A DNA stretch of 64,000 nt. Source: Candidatus Villigracilis saccharophilus (lineage in GTDB: Bacteria; Chloroflexota; Anaerolineae; Anaerolineales; Villigracilaceae). A model generated the notes under the pieces. The model searched no databases. It saw only the letters and a list, made by a program, of their open reading frames with translations, and was not told where the DNA came from. Where the stretch lies: assembly GCA_016709305.1 (NCBI GenBank), contig JADJNA010000061.1:7846-71845 (forward strand), written 5' to 3'. The translations under genes and the position numbers were made by a program. Of the stretch, positions 44,909-53,144 are shown in pieces (positions within the stretch are counted from its first letter, which is position 1; the number at the start of each line of letters is the position of its first letter).

Positions 44909-46447
44909 TCATTTTCTCGTGATTGGCATCATCCTGCCCCGTCCAAACGACTTCGGGCTTATCTTCAACACTACGCCCATTTGCCAGCGTTTATGCTCCG
45001 CCGCGCGCATGGCGGCGTTACTTTGCGAGTCAAGCACAAGCCTCTCGATCTCTGGCGCAAGCGTTTCGTACTCGAACGGATCCACCTGATCAGGTCTTAA
45101 TTCTGCGCTTGGCTTTCTCTTCATCACGAACTCAGGGATGACCGTGCCTTCCAGATTGATCCATTTTGCAAGAGCGTACACTTCAGGTTTCGTCAGATCG
45201 CCCAGCGGACTGATCGCGCCTGCCATATCCCCATACAGTGTTGAATATCCCAAAGTTAGTTCGGTTTTATTGCTTGTGTTCAATAATAGCCCGCCAGTCT
45301 GGTTGACATAACTCATCAGGATGATCATCCTCAACCGTGCCTGGATATTTTCTCCGCCATTCCCGCCGCTTCGGTCCGGACCTAAAACCTGCTCAGCCGC
45401 CGAATGCATTTTCTCCAATTCGACCGTTTCAAATCCGATCCCCAGCCTTTGCGCCAGCTCGCGCGCAGACTCTGTCGAACGCGGATCTGTGTATCTTGAT
45501 GGAATGGCAACCCCCAACACCCTTTCAGGTCCGGCCGCCTGCGCCGCAATCACAGCTGCAACCGACGAATCGATTCCACCGGAAAGACCGATCACGATAC
45601 GTTTCTGTCCATTCTTATGGAAGAAATCATGAACGCCTAAAACCAACGCGTTGAAGATTTCCTCTTCTTGCAGATGTGACTGATTAACGAGCTTGCTCTC
45701 TCCCTTTGGGAAATCCACAATCGAAACATCTTCCTTGAACAGCGGTGATTGATGCAGCAGCTCCCCTGCCCCGGACAACGCAAAACACCCGCCGTCAAAG
45801 ATCAATTCGTCATTGCCACCGACAAGGTCAACAAACGCGATTGGTAATCCCTGCCGGCGCGCGTGATACAGCCTGTTCTCCATCCCTCCCCTCTCATACG
45901 CTGCTGCGGACATGCATATCAGCAGCTCCGCGCCCATCCGCTTTAAATCCGCGCCCGGATGAACGGGATATTGTTGGTCCCACATATCTTCACAGATCAA
46001 GACGCCCAATTTATGCCCCGCGATCTCGATTGGCGGTAAAGTTTCCTTGCCGGGAATGAACCAGCGCGGTTCGTAGAAAACATCATATACCGGCAGGAGC
46101 TGTTTGATCTGCGCGATCCTCTTTTCGCCGTGCTGGATCAGATAAGCAATGTTATGCAATGCGGGGTGCTCAAGCCGGCTCTCTCCCGAAGGCGCAAATG
46201 ACCCGACCAGCATGGGCGGCAATCCATTCGATTGATCCGCCAGGTCCTGAGTCGCTGCCTGCACCGCCTCCACAAAAGACGCGTCATACAAAATATCGCG
46301 CGGCGGATAACCCGAAACGGTCATCTCTGGAAAAACGATCAGGTCGGGTTTTTGGCTTTGGACCGAACGCGCCGCTTCCAGAATGCGCGCAACATTCCCG
46401 CCTAAATCGCCAACAGTTGTGTTGATCTGTGCAAGCGCAAGTCTCAT
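44909..46447 (-). CDS. nadE: Glutamine-dependent NAD+ synthetase
   Basis: 512 residues. The N-terminal nitrilase-type glutaminase (about 1-260) has LIVFPEMTVSGYPPRD (Glu), a Lys in QIKQLLPVYDVF and the Cys nucleophile in LGVLICEDMWD. The C-terminal synthetase has the ATP loop GLSGGIDSSVAAV and NKTELTLGYSTLYGD. It amidates nicotinate adenine dinucleotide to NAD+. An NMN adenylyltransferase-like gene lies 2 kb upstream on the same strand. Confidence 0.93.
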   Translation of the reverse strand: MRLALAQINTTVGDLGGNVARILEAARSVQSQKPDLIVFPEMTVSGYPPRDILYDASFVEAVQAATQDLADQSNGLPPMLVGSFAPSGESRLEHPALHNIAYLIQHGEKRIAQIKQLLPVYDVFYEPRWFIPGKETLPPIEIAGHKLGVLICEDMWDQQYPVHPGADLKRMGAELLICMSAAAYERGGMENRLYHARRQGLPIAFVDLVGGNDELIFDGGCFALSGAGELLHQSPLFKEDVSIVDFPKGESKLVNQSHLQEEEIFNALVLGVHDFFHKNGQKRIVIGLSGGIDSSVAAVIAAQAAGPERVLGVAIPSRYTDPRSTESARELAQRLGIGFETVELEKMHSAAEQVLGPDRSGGNGGENIQARLRMIILMSYVNQTGGLLLNTSNKTELTLGYSTLYGDMAGAISPLGDLTKPEVYALAKWINLEGTVIPEFVMKRKPSAELRPDQVDPFEYETLAPEIERLVLDSQSNAAMRAAEHKRWQMGVVLKISPKSFGRGRMMPITRK

Positions 46448-46463
46448 AATATATCCACAGACG

Positions 46464-47357
46464 CTACTTGCTGGAGTCCGCGATAGCTTCCAGCAAATTT
46501 AACGCTTCGATCACAGAATCCCGTTTCAAGCAGACTTGATCGCCAAGCATGAACGTGCGGTATCCGATCTCCAGCAAAAACGCTACATCCCCGATATCCG
46601 CGCTGACCGGGACGGGCTGCCACGCCAGCGAATCGAAAATACGGCTCGCGGCAATGGCCTTCTGATCGGCTTGAATGACTGTCTTCACCGCATCAATGAT
46701 CATGTGCGGGCGCAGCACTTCCACATACAAGTCTCCGCGCGCCGCCATCAGACGGCCATGCTGTGCGCCGTGCCTCTTTGCAAAATCCAGCCCGCGTTGA
46801 GTTTCTATTTTCAAGACAACTTCCGCACCTGGTAATAAGCTCTTGACTTCCCCCACATCGTCTGCGGATTCCACATACGAGAGCATCACCTTGCTCATCC
46901 CCATTTCTTTCATCGCAGAGAGGTATGCTTTATCTATATCAGTGAGAGTGCCTTCTATTTCAAACGAAGGATGCATAATGTTGACAGACTCACCTGGTCC
47001 GATCATGCGGCGCGGACCGTCCTCCAAAATAATTCTGTCGCCGTCAACCGCCGCGATGCGCGCGCGTTCATTGCCGTCTGAGAAATAGGCGTCCACAGGT
47101 GTGTTGACTTTTATTTTATGGCTCAACCTGATCTCAGTGAACGGAGGCATGGCCGCACCGACCACGCGTAACTGCCGCCCTTTCAAATCCACCCACACCG
47201 GCTGCTTATATTTTCCCAAAAGGTCCAACGCCTCGCGTGGACCAGTCCGGAGCGGCATGACCGTATTCAAACGGAATCCCGCCACAAGCGGATGCCGCGC
47301 AACTTCATCAAGGAATGCCGCGTAAGGCGGCGTGGTAACAATGGCGGATATTTTCAT
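46464..47357 (-). CDS. Short pyruvate-kinase-like TIM-barrel protein
   Basis: 297 residues, against about 470 for pyruvate kinase. The later barrel strands are recognisable: VVLKIETQRGLDFA (Lys and Glu of the active site), then GRLMAARGDLYVE, and a small inserted B-like domain near 75-130 (KVNTPVDAYFSD, IILEDGP). The N-terminal pyruvate-kinase strands differ and the C-terminal allosteric domain is absent. It may act on another phosphoenol substrate, or as a lyase of the same superfamily. It ends 16 bases before the nadE start. Confidence 0.68.
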   Translation of the reverse strand: MKISAIVTTPPYAAFLDEVARHPLVAGFRLNTVMPLRTGPREALDLLGKYKQPVWVDLKGRQLRVVGAAMPPFTEIRLSHKIKVNTPVDAYFSDGNERARIAAVDGDRIILEDGPRRMIGPGESVNIMHPSFEIEGTLTDIDKAYLSAMKEMGMSKVMLSYVESADDVGEVKSLLPGAEVVLKIETQRGLDFAKRHGAQHGRLMAARGDLYVEVLRPHMIIDAVKTVIQADQKAIAASRIFDSLAWQPVPVSADIGDVAFLLEIGYRTFMLGDQVCLKRDSVIEALNLLEAIADSSK

Positions 47358-47403
47358 ATATTTTCGTTGGGGTGACTCGCGAACCCGCCCCTGTTGAAAA
47401 TTT

Positions 47404-48390
47404 TTACAGCTTCAAAGTTGTCCCGCAGAAACCACATTTGAACATCCCATCCGCGCGGACAGGGATTGGTGCGCCGCAACGCGGGCAGATCATCTCGATC
47501 GGCTTGCTGACTTGCTCCACTTTGGCATTATCCTGCCTTGCGCGCATGTTCTCTTGAAAATCGCCAAAGTAACCCCATGAACGTGCCACCAGTCCCATGG
47601 CATAATCCACCGCACGCTGTTCATCTTCAATATGGAATATCTTTTGTGCGCCGATGGCCTTTGACCATTGTGCGTCGATCTTGTCGCCTTTTTTGCCGCC
47701 GGGTCGGCGCAGGAACCAGGTGTTCCATTTCTGGGTCACCTTCTGCCACTCATCGATCGAATCAATGCCACCTGTCAGCCAATCCTTTATACCGCCGCCC
47801 TCTTCTTCACCAAGATAATGCTTCACTTGCGCAGCCGGTATCTTGGCATGCATGTTAATGTCGCCGAACACAATAAGAAAAGGAGCTTCCTGCGCATTGG
47901 GAGTCTGCACATGCGTATTGACCCAATGCGCGAACAAGCCGTACGACTCAGGCGCATCCCCTCCCCCGCCCTCGCCATACAGTGCGCCGAGCAATTGTTC
48001 AAGATCATATCCGCTGGCGAAGGATGTGACTTGCAGCGGCCATCGATCCACGCCGGCGTCGCCGATCGCGGCGAAACAAATTTCGGTGTCAGGGCGGTAT
48101 TGCGCCAGTGTGTTGAACAGCAAGGGCAAACGGTCGAATATCTCGGCGGGCCAGGACGACATGGAGCCCGTCACATCAATTGCCACGATCAACGGATTTG
48201 TGGACTCCGTGCTGACGATCTTCTTCGGGTCGATGATCTTTTCATTCGGTCCGCTTTTTCCCTGATACGTGCGCGGACCCGCCGCCTTTGCCCTCTCCGC
48301 CGAGGCAATGCGCGCAGGCGCCGCCGCAGGGCTGTATTGATATTTTGCCGAACCAGACCATCCGCTTGTGTCATCATCCCATGAATACAT
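47404..48390 (-). CDS. VWA-domain protein with C-terminal zinc ribbon
   Basis: 328 residues. The VWA domain begins near residue 66 with an intact metal-ion-dependent adhesion motif (IVAIDVTGSMSSW) and has a later conserved Asp (IVFGDINMH). The C-terminus holds a zinc ribbon with CPRCGAPIP and FKCGFCG. No signal peptide, so a cytoplasmic scaffold is likely. Partner unknown. Confidence 0.75.
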   Translation of the reverse strand: MYSWDDDTSGWSGSAKYQYSPAAAPARIASAERAKAAGPRTYQGKSGPNEKIIDPKKIVSTESTNPLIVAIDVTGSMSSWPAEIFDRLPLLFNTLAQYRPDTEICFAAIGDAGVDRWPLQVTSFASGYDLEQLLGALYGEGGGGDAPESYGLFAHWVNTHVQTPNAQEAPFLIVFGDINMHAKIPAAQVKHYLGEEEGGGIKDWLTGGIDSIDEWQKVTQKWNTWFLRRPGGKKGDKIDAQWSKAIGAQKIFHIEDEQRAVDYAMGLVARSWGYFGDFQENMRARQDNAKVEQVSKPIEMICPRCGAPIPVRADGMFKCGFCGTTLKL

Positions 48391-48407
48391 TTTGCACTCC
48401 TTTGAAG

Positions 48408-48959
48408 TTATTCGACGATTGTCGTTAAAGCCAATGTTTCCAATCCAAATTCCTGGCGGAATCTTACATCCAACTTTTTGTCATGAATGTAAAGCGCGCA
48501 TCTTTCCTCGACCCAGGCCTGCCAGCCCTCGCCGCGCGCCATCATCGCCCGCACCATTGTCCCGTCCGCACGCACCTGTTCTTCGGACGGGATCAGCTCG
48601 ACAGGCCGCAGGATGCGATAGTCATTCCGCAGCAGATTCGCCACGTACGGATTATCCGTCACGAAGAGATCAATATCACCAAATAGATCCAGCACCAGCA
48701 TCCGCCAGCGCGGACCGTCATCCAGATCAGGGACGGGGATCAAAGTGTAGTTGTCGCGTCCATACAGCGCGAGACGCAGCATGTCCTGGGTTTCTTCAAG
48801 GGTAAAGGGATTGCGCGCATTGTAGCGGTTGGAAGAGCCAATGCCGATATAGGCCTGGTCGGCATTCGCGCAAAGCGCGCGTAAAACAACCGCCTGCCCA
48901 ATATGGACAGGTTTCCAGCGCGCGATCATGCCGATCTTTTTGAAATGTTGGCCGGGCAT
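48408..48959 (-). CDS. Nicotinamide-nucleotide adenylyltransferase-like nucleotidyltransferase
   Basis: 183 residues. The N-terminal GMIARWKPVHIGQAVVLRAL matches the nucleotidyltransferase alpha/beta-phosphodiesterase start, but the HxGH motif reads HIGQ. Later SSNRYNARNPFTLEE resembles the ISxT/NPFT region of archaeal-type NadM. With nadE on the same strand, an NAD role is plausible; loss of the second His weakens the assignment. Confidence 0.65.
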   Translation of the reverse strand: MPGQHFKKIGMIARWKPVHIGQAVVLRALCANADQAYIGIGSSNRYNARNPFTLEETQDMLRLALYGRDNYTLIPVPDLDDGPRWRMLVLDLFGDIDLFVTDNPYVANLLRNDYRILRPVELIPSEEQVRADGTMVRAMMARGEGWQAWVEERCALYIHDKKLDVRFRQEFGLETLALTTIVE

Positions 48960-49007
48960 TTGGCGATTATATCGTAATCAAATAATGTGGATGCGCCGTT
49001 TAATGAC

Positions 49008-49042
49008 ACAATCCCCAGTTCAAAAATTTGACTGGGGATTGT
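49008..49042. repeat. Strong hairpin in the 49-kb intergenic region
   Basis: ACAATCCCCAG pairs with CTGGGGATTGT (11 bp) around TCAAA/TTTGA. No T run follows on either strand, so its role as a terminator is uncertain. Confidence 0.45.
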
Positions 49043-49068
49043 AAATATACTTGCTCACTTCCAGCGGA

Positions 49069-49146
49069 CTACTTCTTCGGAGGCGCGGGCTTCTCTTTCT
49101 TCTTCTTTTTCTTTTCCTTGTTCTTGCCTTGTTCCTTGTTTGCCAT
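49069..49146 (-). CDS. Very small Lys-rich protein, 25 residues
   Basis: ATG 49146 follows GGAAAGGAGCTAACC, a near-perfect ribosome site. The product starts MANKEQGKNKEKKKK and ends KPAPPKK; more than half of it is Lys. The strong start signal argues that it is translated. A nucleic-acid-binding or ribosome-associated role is possible but not shown. Confidence 0.45.
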   Translation of the reverse strand: MANKEQGKNKEKKKKKKEKPAPPKK

Positions 49147-49303
49147 GGTTAGCTCCTTTCCAAGATCAAACCGGTTGACCCTTGAACAAAATGTGTTAAG
49201 TCTTCGCGCACAGCAAAGACGCCGACAAACTCTTTACATCAAGTCAAATTATACACCAGCCCTCTCGACGCGCAGCGTTCATCCTTCAGAACTCATCCTT
49301 TCC

Positions 49304-50110
49304 CTACCATACTCCCGCTGCTTCCTTCACCATCTCGCGCGGATGTAACGTGATCGCATCTTTCTTACAACTTACCCTGCATACCCCGCAGCCATAACAG
49401 GCCGTCGGGTCGATCATGACCTTCTTGTTATTGGAAGAATAGCGTATCGCGCCGTACTGGCATTGGCGCATGCACAGGCGGCAGCCATTGCACGCATCCA
49501 TTGACACGCCCGCCACCCACTCCGCGCGGAACATGACCGGGTAGTCCTTGCGCGCGTGCGTCATGCGGTATGCCATACAGTCCTGGTCGCAGTTGCACAA
49601 TCCGCCGATGAATGGTGTCTTGAACGTCCACACCGAATGCACCAATCCTTCCTTATCAAGACCGCGGATCGACTCCAACGCCTCTTCTTTGGAGAGGGTT
49701 TCAAGGCTGAACGAATCGTCGAGTGCGTCCATCAACTCCTGATCCATGGTCAAGCCGTAGCAGTAACGCGCGTTCATGTTGCCTGTCGTCACGCGCCGGC
49801 ACACGCACGGCAGTCGCACCGCCCCCTGCACCATGTCGAAGATCTTTTCTACATCTTCCATCGGCACCACCTGGCCGTAATGATCCTGTTTTTGCATGTG
49901 GGTCAAGACCGGCTTGGCGAGTCTCATCAGCGGCGTCTTGCGGATTTTGTCCAGTTGCTTAATGCTCTTCGGCACACGCTTGTCGAATCCGTTCAGGAAC
50001 TCAGCCGCGTATTCGCGCCGCTTGTTTTGATCCAGCAAGTCTTTGGAGTAATTCTCCATGGTCAGATACCACTTCTCCCCTTCCCCGTGCTGAGTACAGA
50101 ATTCACACAT
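49304..50110 (-). CDS. 4Fe-4S ferredoxin-type protein with extra N-terminal cysteines
   Basis: 268 residues. The C-terminal ~70 residues are a 2[4Fe-4S] ferredoxin (CNGCRLCMRQCQYGAI, CYGCGVCRVSCKKDAI). Upstream are MCEFCTQHG at the start, CVCRR near residue 100 and CNCDQDC near 165, which may bind further clusters. Probably a cytoplasmic electron-transfer protein or oxidoreductase subunit. Partner not visible. Confidence 0.75.
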   Translation of the reverse strand: MCEFCTQHGEGEKWYLTMENYSKDLLDQNKRREYAAEFLNGFDKRVPKSIKQLDKIRKTPLMRLAKPVLTHMQKQDHYGQVVPMEDVEKIFDMVQGAVRLPCVCRRVTTGNMNARYCYGLTMDQELMDALDDSFSLETLSKEEALESIRGLDKEGLVHSVWTFKTPFIGGLCNCDQDCMAYRMTHARKDYPVMFRAEWVAGVSMDACNGCRLCMRQCQYGAIRYSSNNKKVMIDPTACYGCGVCRVSCKKDAITLHPREMVKEAAGVW

Positions 50111-50138
50111 ACGCGCCTCCTGATGGATTGCATGATGT

Positions 50139-50175
50139 CATTGCGAGGCGCTGCTCTTCGTCGCGGCAGCCTCAC
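50139..50175 (+). repeat. Dispersed GTCATTGCGAGG...GCAGCCTC repeat, copy D
   Basis: GTCATTGCGAGGCGCTGCTC followed by GCGGCAGCCTCAC. Same orientation as copies A to C. Confidence 0.55.
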
Positions 50176-50280
50176 GTTCCGATCAGTATAGTCAATGCGT
50201 ACTTAATCACCAAGTGACATTTCTCCCCCATTCATTTTTTACTGTCATCTTTTTAATCCACAACCCGCCGATTTTTCTCG

Positions 50281-50461
50281 CTCTACCTGTTCCCCGTTCC
50301 CGCATCCTCGCTGATTCATCGCCCCCCTGTGCCAAGACTCTCTCAGCAAGGGGAATAAAAAAACAGTTCCAAATGTTTTCCATTCAGAACCGTTTTTCAG
50401 AATGAGATCATTTTTCAACTTCGTGACGGTCCGCCCTTTGCACTCCTATTTATCGGTAGGC
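50281..50461 (-). other. Degenerate attC-like site after the CPBP gene
   Basis: The minus-strand 5' end reads GCCTACCGATAAATAG (R''-like, box at 50461-50455), like the true sites further right, and the 3' side keeps GAACAGGTAG (near 50287-50296). The R' box is lost (AGAGCGA where GTTRRRY is expected). The rest of the 50111-50488 gap contains repeat copy D and a terminator. Confidence 0.4.
50358..50396. terminator. Bidirectional Rho-independent terminator
   Basis: AACAGTTC (plus) pairs with GAACCGTT, with TTTTTTT on the minus side and TTTTT on the plus side. It terminates the CPBP gene on the minus strand. Confidence 0.7.
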
Positions 50462-50488
50462 ACGGTTTAATTGTACATGATATTCTTT

Positions 50489-51154
50489 CTACGCAAGATT
50501 ATTCAAGAAATGAACAATCACGCCACCTAAGACCGAATTGCCACGATTGACCGCATAACCACATAACAACCCGATTAAGAATATTGAAACTGCGCCATCA
50601 AGTCTGGTCATATTTGAAATAAAACTACCCATGAAAAACCAACCTGGAATATGCAATACGACAAACATTAACGACGATATGAGATTGGACTTTAAAAACG
50701 TGTGTGTTTCTTGAAGATTGCCCATCAAGCCACCACGCAATAGAAATTCTTCAAAAACAGGTGAAATGAGCAATACATTAGCTAACCCATAGTCAACCTG
50801 TGTTGGAAATATCGAACTGCCATTTAGGTAACTTTGAGCAATTCCTAGAAAAGCAACACCAAAACCAATACCTGCACCCCATAAAAGCCATTGTTTGTAG
50901 TTTGAAAAATTCAGCACTTGTCCAAAATTGCGCCCAGATAACCTAATGAGCCAGAAAGAGGGTAGTATCCATATCAACAGTTTTGCTGTTGTCCAATAAA
51001 TGAAACTGCCGAGTTCTGTTTCGCTCACAACCTTATCAATCTGGATTTTGAAAAGCCAAACAATAATCCAAAAAAATATTATCACGCCGAATGCGAGGTA
51101 AGTTTGTTTGACAATCCTGTTGGAATTCGCAATATTTTGTTCGGCTATCATCAT
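50489..51154 (-). CDS. CPBP-family intramembrane metalloprotease (cassette gene)
   Basis: 221 residues, about seven membrane helices. CPBP motifs: SPVFEEFLLRGGLMG (EExxxR), VVLHIPGWF and the C-terminal GGVIVHFLNNLA. Clearly more AT-rich than the core genes to the left. It sits between a degenerate attC-like site (3') and a full attC site (5'), so it looks like one cassette. Confidence 0.82.
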   Translation of the reverse strand: MMIAEQNIANSNRIVKQTYLAFGVIIFFWIIVWLFKIQIDKVVSETELGSFIYWTTAKLLIWILPSFWLIRLSGRNFGQVLNFSNYKQWLLWGAGIGFGVAFLGIAQSYLNGSSIFPTQVDYGLANVLLISPVFEEFLLRGGLMGNLQETHTFLKSNLISSLMFVVLHIPGWFFMGSFISNMTRLDGAVSIFLIGLLCGYAVNRGNSVLGGVIVHFLNNLA

Positions 51155-51176
51155 CTTTTTTGATTGGGAAGGAAGT

Positions 51177-51397
51177 GCCTAACTACCTGTTCAGCAGGGG
51201 TTTTGTTGCCCCGCATGCGGATCCTATCTCAGCGCGGACCTGAATACCATACCATCTCGCTCGAAACCTCCACCACACCATTTCCACCGCCGATCTTCCT
51301 CCTCCAAGTCCGACAGCTCGATCGTCGCATTTGGAGGATTGCGAGGCATCCCGCTTCGCGGGACGGAGGGGGCGTAAACTGCTGTTAATCGGTAGGC
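51177..51397 (-). other. Integron-type attC site (after the SRPBCC gene)
   Basis: On the minus strand R'' GCCTACC (51397-51391) pairs with R' GTTAGGC (51183-51177), with one mismatch. L'' CAGCAG (51384-51379) pairs with L' CTGCTG (51197-51192). The R-L spacers are 6 and 8 unpaired bases. R' fits GTTRRRY exactly. The ~180-base centre is longer than usual and GC-rich, with further inverted stretches. Confidence 0.6.
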
Positions 51398-51468
51398 GAG
51401 CTTTTTACAATAAGGTGACATTGCGATTCAATGGTTTTCTCGCTAATTTGCATTCTCAGATTGAAGCG

Positions 51469-51927
51469 TTATTTATTGCTCGTTTGACGTAAATTCTTTT
51501 CAAACGCCTTTTTCATCAATTTAGAAATCGGAATTAACATGAACCAGCCAAATAAACCTCTCGGATACATGGCCATTATTCTCGACACTTCAGTTCCATC
51601 AGATAATTTGCGAAATTCCCAGGTTTCAATAAAGTGTGTTGCCAGGTTTTGCAAGGGGGAATTAAACTCTTGAAATCTTAACGCTATTCTATTGGCGACA
51701 TCCCATTCAATAATTTCTTCAATATGAGATGTGTCATCCTTGTTTTGCACTTTTATTCTTGAACCTACAAACTCTGGAGTTTTCACTTCAAAGTGAGCAT
51801 TTTTTATTCCTGGCAGAATTGAATAGCCTTCAAATTCTGACCAGCGTTCGGTGTCAAGAAATTCTGTACAAATATCTGGCGAAGATTTTTGAACATGACC
51901 GACAATCTTTATTTCAATAGGTTTCAT
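51469..51927 (-). CDS. SRPBCC (START/polyketide cyclase-like) family protein
   Basis: 152 residues. Fold features: opening strand IEIKIVGHVQKSSPDICTEF, WSEFEGYSILPGIKNA, then IETWEFRKLSDGTEVSRIMA and a long C-terminal helix (LIPISKLMKKAFEKNLRQ). It would bind a small hydrophobic ligand. It is a single-gene unit followed by an attC site, AT-rich like its neighbours. Confidence 0.72.
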   Translation of the reverse strand: MKPIEIKIVGHVQKSSPDICTEFLDTERWSEFEGYSILPGIKNAHFEVKTPEFVGSRIKVQNKDDTSHIEEIIEWDVANRIALRFQEFNSPLQNLATHFIETWEFRKLSDGTEVSRIMAMYPRGLFGWFMLIPISKLMKKAFEKNLRQTSNK

Positions 51928-51968
51928 CTTTTTATATTTTCCATCGAGCGATCCTCCTGGTTTTTCCC

Positions 51969-52167
51969 GCCCAACCGTTTGCGCTCGCGGAGTGTGACGC
52001 CCCCGCGGACTCTGCTCGCAAACAGAAAAAACTCAAAGCCACTGGATCTTCCTCCTCCCGCAAAACGTACGATCATCAAACTTTTCACCAATATCCAACT
52101 CTACCTTGAGTATTTGGGGAGGTGTCCGAAGGACGGAGGGGGCACACACTGCTGTTAATCGGTGGGC
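51969..52167 (-). other. Integron-type attC site (second)
   Basis: On the minus strand R'' GCCCACC (52167-52161) faces R' GTTGGGC (51975-51969). Inner stems CACACT (52145-52150 on plus) with AGTGTG (51991-51996) and GGGGGC (52138-52143) with GCCCCC (51999-52004) pair perfectly. The R'' region is tandemly duplicated at 52171-52177. The fourth box base covaries with the site at 51177 (C-G here, T-A there). Confidence 0.6.
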
Positions 52168-52279
52168 GGCGGTGGGCGGCGGTTTTGCAAGATTTACTTT
52201 TTAGGATGCGATACAAAGACCATAAAAAGGCAACCAATCCTATGGGAAGAAGAATCTTGCTTCCATGGCGCAATGACAC
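52085..52279 (-). CDS. Possible small single-helix membrane protein running into the attC site
   Basis: GTG 52279, 64 residues; one hydrophobic helix (ILLPIGLVAFLWSLYRIL) and then residues encoded by the attC repeat. No good ribosome site. It may be the remains of a cassette gene. Confidence 0.25.
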   Translation of the reverse strand: MSLRHGSKILLPIGLVAFLWSLYRILKSKSCKTAAHRRPPINSSVCPLRPSDTSPNTQGRVGYW

Positions 52280-52398
52280 GAATGAAATTTCGGATTGAGT
52301 TAACTATAGCAATCAGTATCATGAAATAAAAAGGGATTTTTGAGCCAGTGTAATCTTTTCAACCTTTGGGAATAGACGTGGCCAGTCCATATTGTTCC

Positions 52399-52767
52399 TT
52401 ATTGATTATGAAAGAGTTTATTATGCAAATAAGACATTAGCGCTGATAATGGTACAGTCAAGAACATCAACAGGAAAAGCGTTATTCTCAAACTGCCGCC
52501 TTGTTCAGGGTTTGTCAATCCTTCACGGGCAAGGAAGATGAAATTAAGGATAACATACAGCCCAATGGAACTGATAGAAATTTGTAGAAACTTCGTTTTA
52601 TACCAATTCAGCATAAAAACCATTAACCATAGGAGAATGATAAAATTTGACGAGACTCGAATTATTTCCAATTGGTTTGAAGCGGCATGGATGATAATGT
52701 CTGTCAACTGAATAACCGCAATCCCAATTCCCAAAGTTTTCAAGATAGAGTCTGTATTTTTTGCCAT
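52399..52767 (-). CDS. Membrane protein of unknown function, four predicted helices
   Basis: 122 residues, nearly all hydrophobic: helices at about 10-28, 38-54, 60-78 and 92-113 (FIILLWLMVFMLNW, ISISSIGLYVILNFIFLA, LFLLMFLTVPLSALMSYL). AT-rich. Family not recognised; typical of orphan integron cassette genes. Confidence 0.5.
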   Translation of the reverse strand: MAKNTDSILKTLGIGIAVIQLTDIIIHAASNQLEIIRVSSNFIILLWLMVFMLNWYKTKFLQISISSIGLYVILNFIFLAREGLTNPEQGGSLRITLFLLMFLTVPLSALMSYLHNKLFHNQ

Positions 52768-52803
52768 TTCATCTATACCTTCCTAGTGATTCACTGCGAA
52801 GCC

Positions 52804-52855
52804 GCCGAACTACCTGCTCAGCAAGGATTTTCGTATAACACCCCGCATGCGAATC
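52804..52855 (-). other. Half attC site forming the 3' end of the glutaredoxin gene
   Basis: Minus-strand GATTCGCATGCGGGG, then GCTGAGCAGGTAGTTCGGC, matches the 3' half of the attC site at 51177 (GATCCGCATGCGGGG, then GCTGAACAGGTAGTTAGGC). The R' box is GTTCGGC at 52810-52804. No matching R'' half is evident. Confidence 0.5.
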
Positions 52856-53127
52856 AACCATGCGGCAAGTCCGACCTGATATCCCAAGGATTCCAGTTTA
52901 GCCTGGAGTTCTCCAACAGTTGGCTCAGTCAAAGTGCTGCCGTCGGGAAAGACAAGCGTAGGTACGCTTTCATTACCGCTATTGATAGCGCGAACATGAG
53001 CGGCGGCAACGCCGTTCTCATGAATGTCAATATATACAAACTTGACCTTCGATTGTGTTAGCAGCCCTTTGACTGGTCCGAGGTTTGGGCAGGTTGGATG
53101 ACCGTAGAGAATAATGGCGGCTAGCAT
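52810..53127 (-). CDS. Glutaredoxin-like protein with an attC-derived tail
   Basis: 105 residues. Glutaredoxin fold: ILYGHPTCPNLGPVKGLL (single active-site Cys, CPNL rather than CPxC), FVYIDIHENG, SVPTLVFPDGS (cis-Pro loop), and LTEPTVGELQAKLESLGY. After about residue 88 the sequence (LIRMRGVIRKSLLSR) is encoded by repeat DNA shared with an attC site, and the stop codon overlaps the R' box. The final residues are therefore probably recently gained. It starts 18 bases after the DUF7000 stop. Confidence 0.75.
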   Translation of the reverse strand: MLAAIILYGHPTCPNLGPVKGLLTQSKVKFVYIDIHENGVAAAHVRAINSGNESVPTLVFPDGSTLTEPTVGELQAKLESLGYQVGLAAWLIRMRGVIRKSLLSR

Positions 53128-53144
53128 TTATCCCGCTCCTATTA

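Noticed and set aside
47365..47400. Third copy of the GTAGGGGCG palindrome
   Set aside because: Only a short GCCCCTG-like stretch is shared and no inverted partner arm is present.
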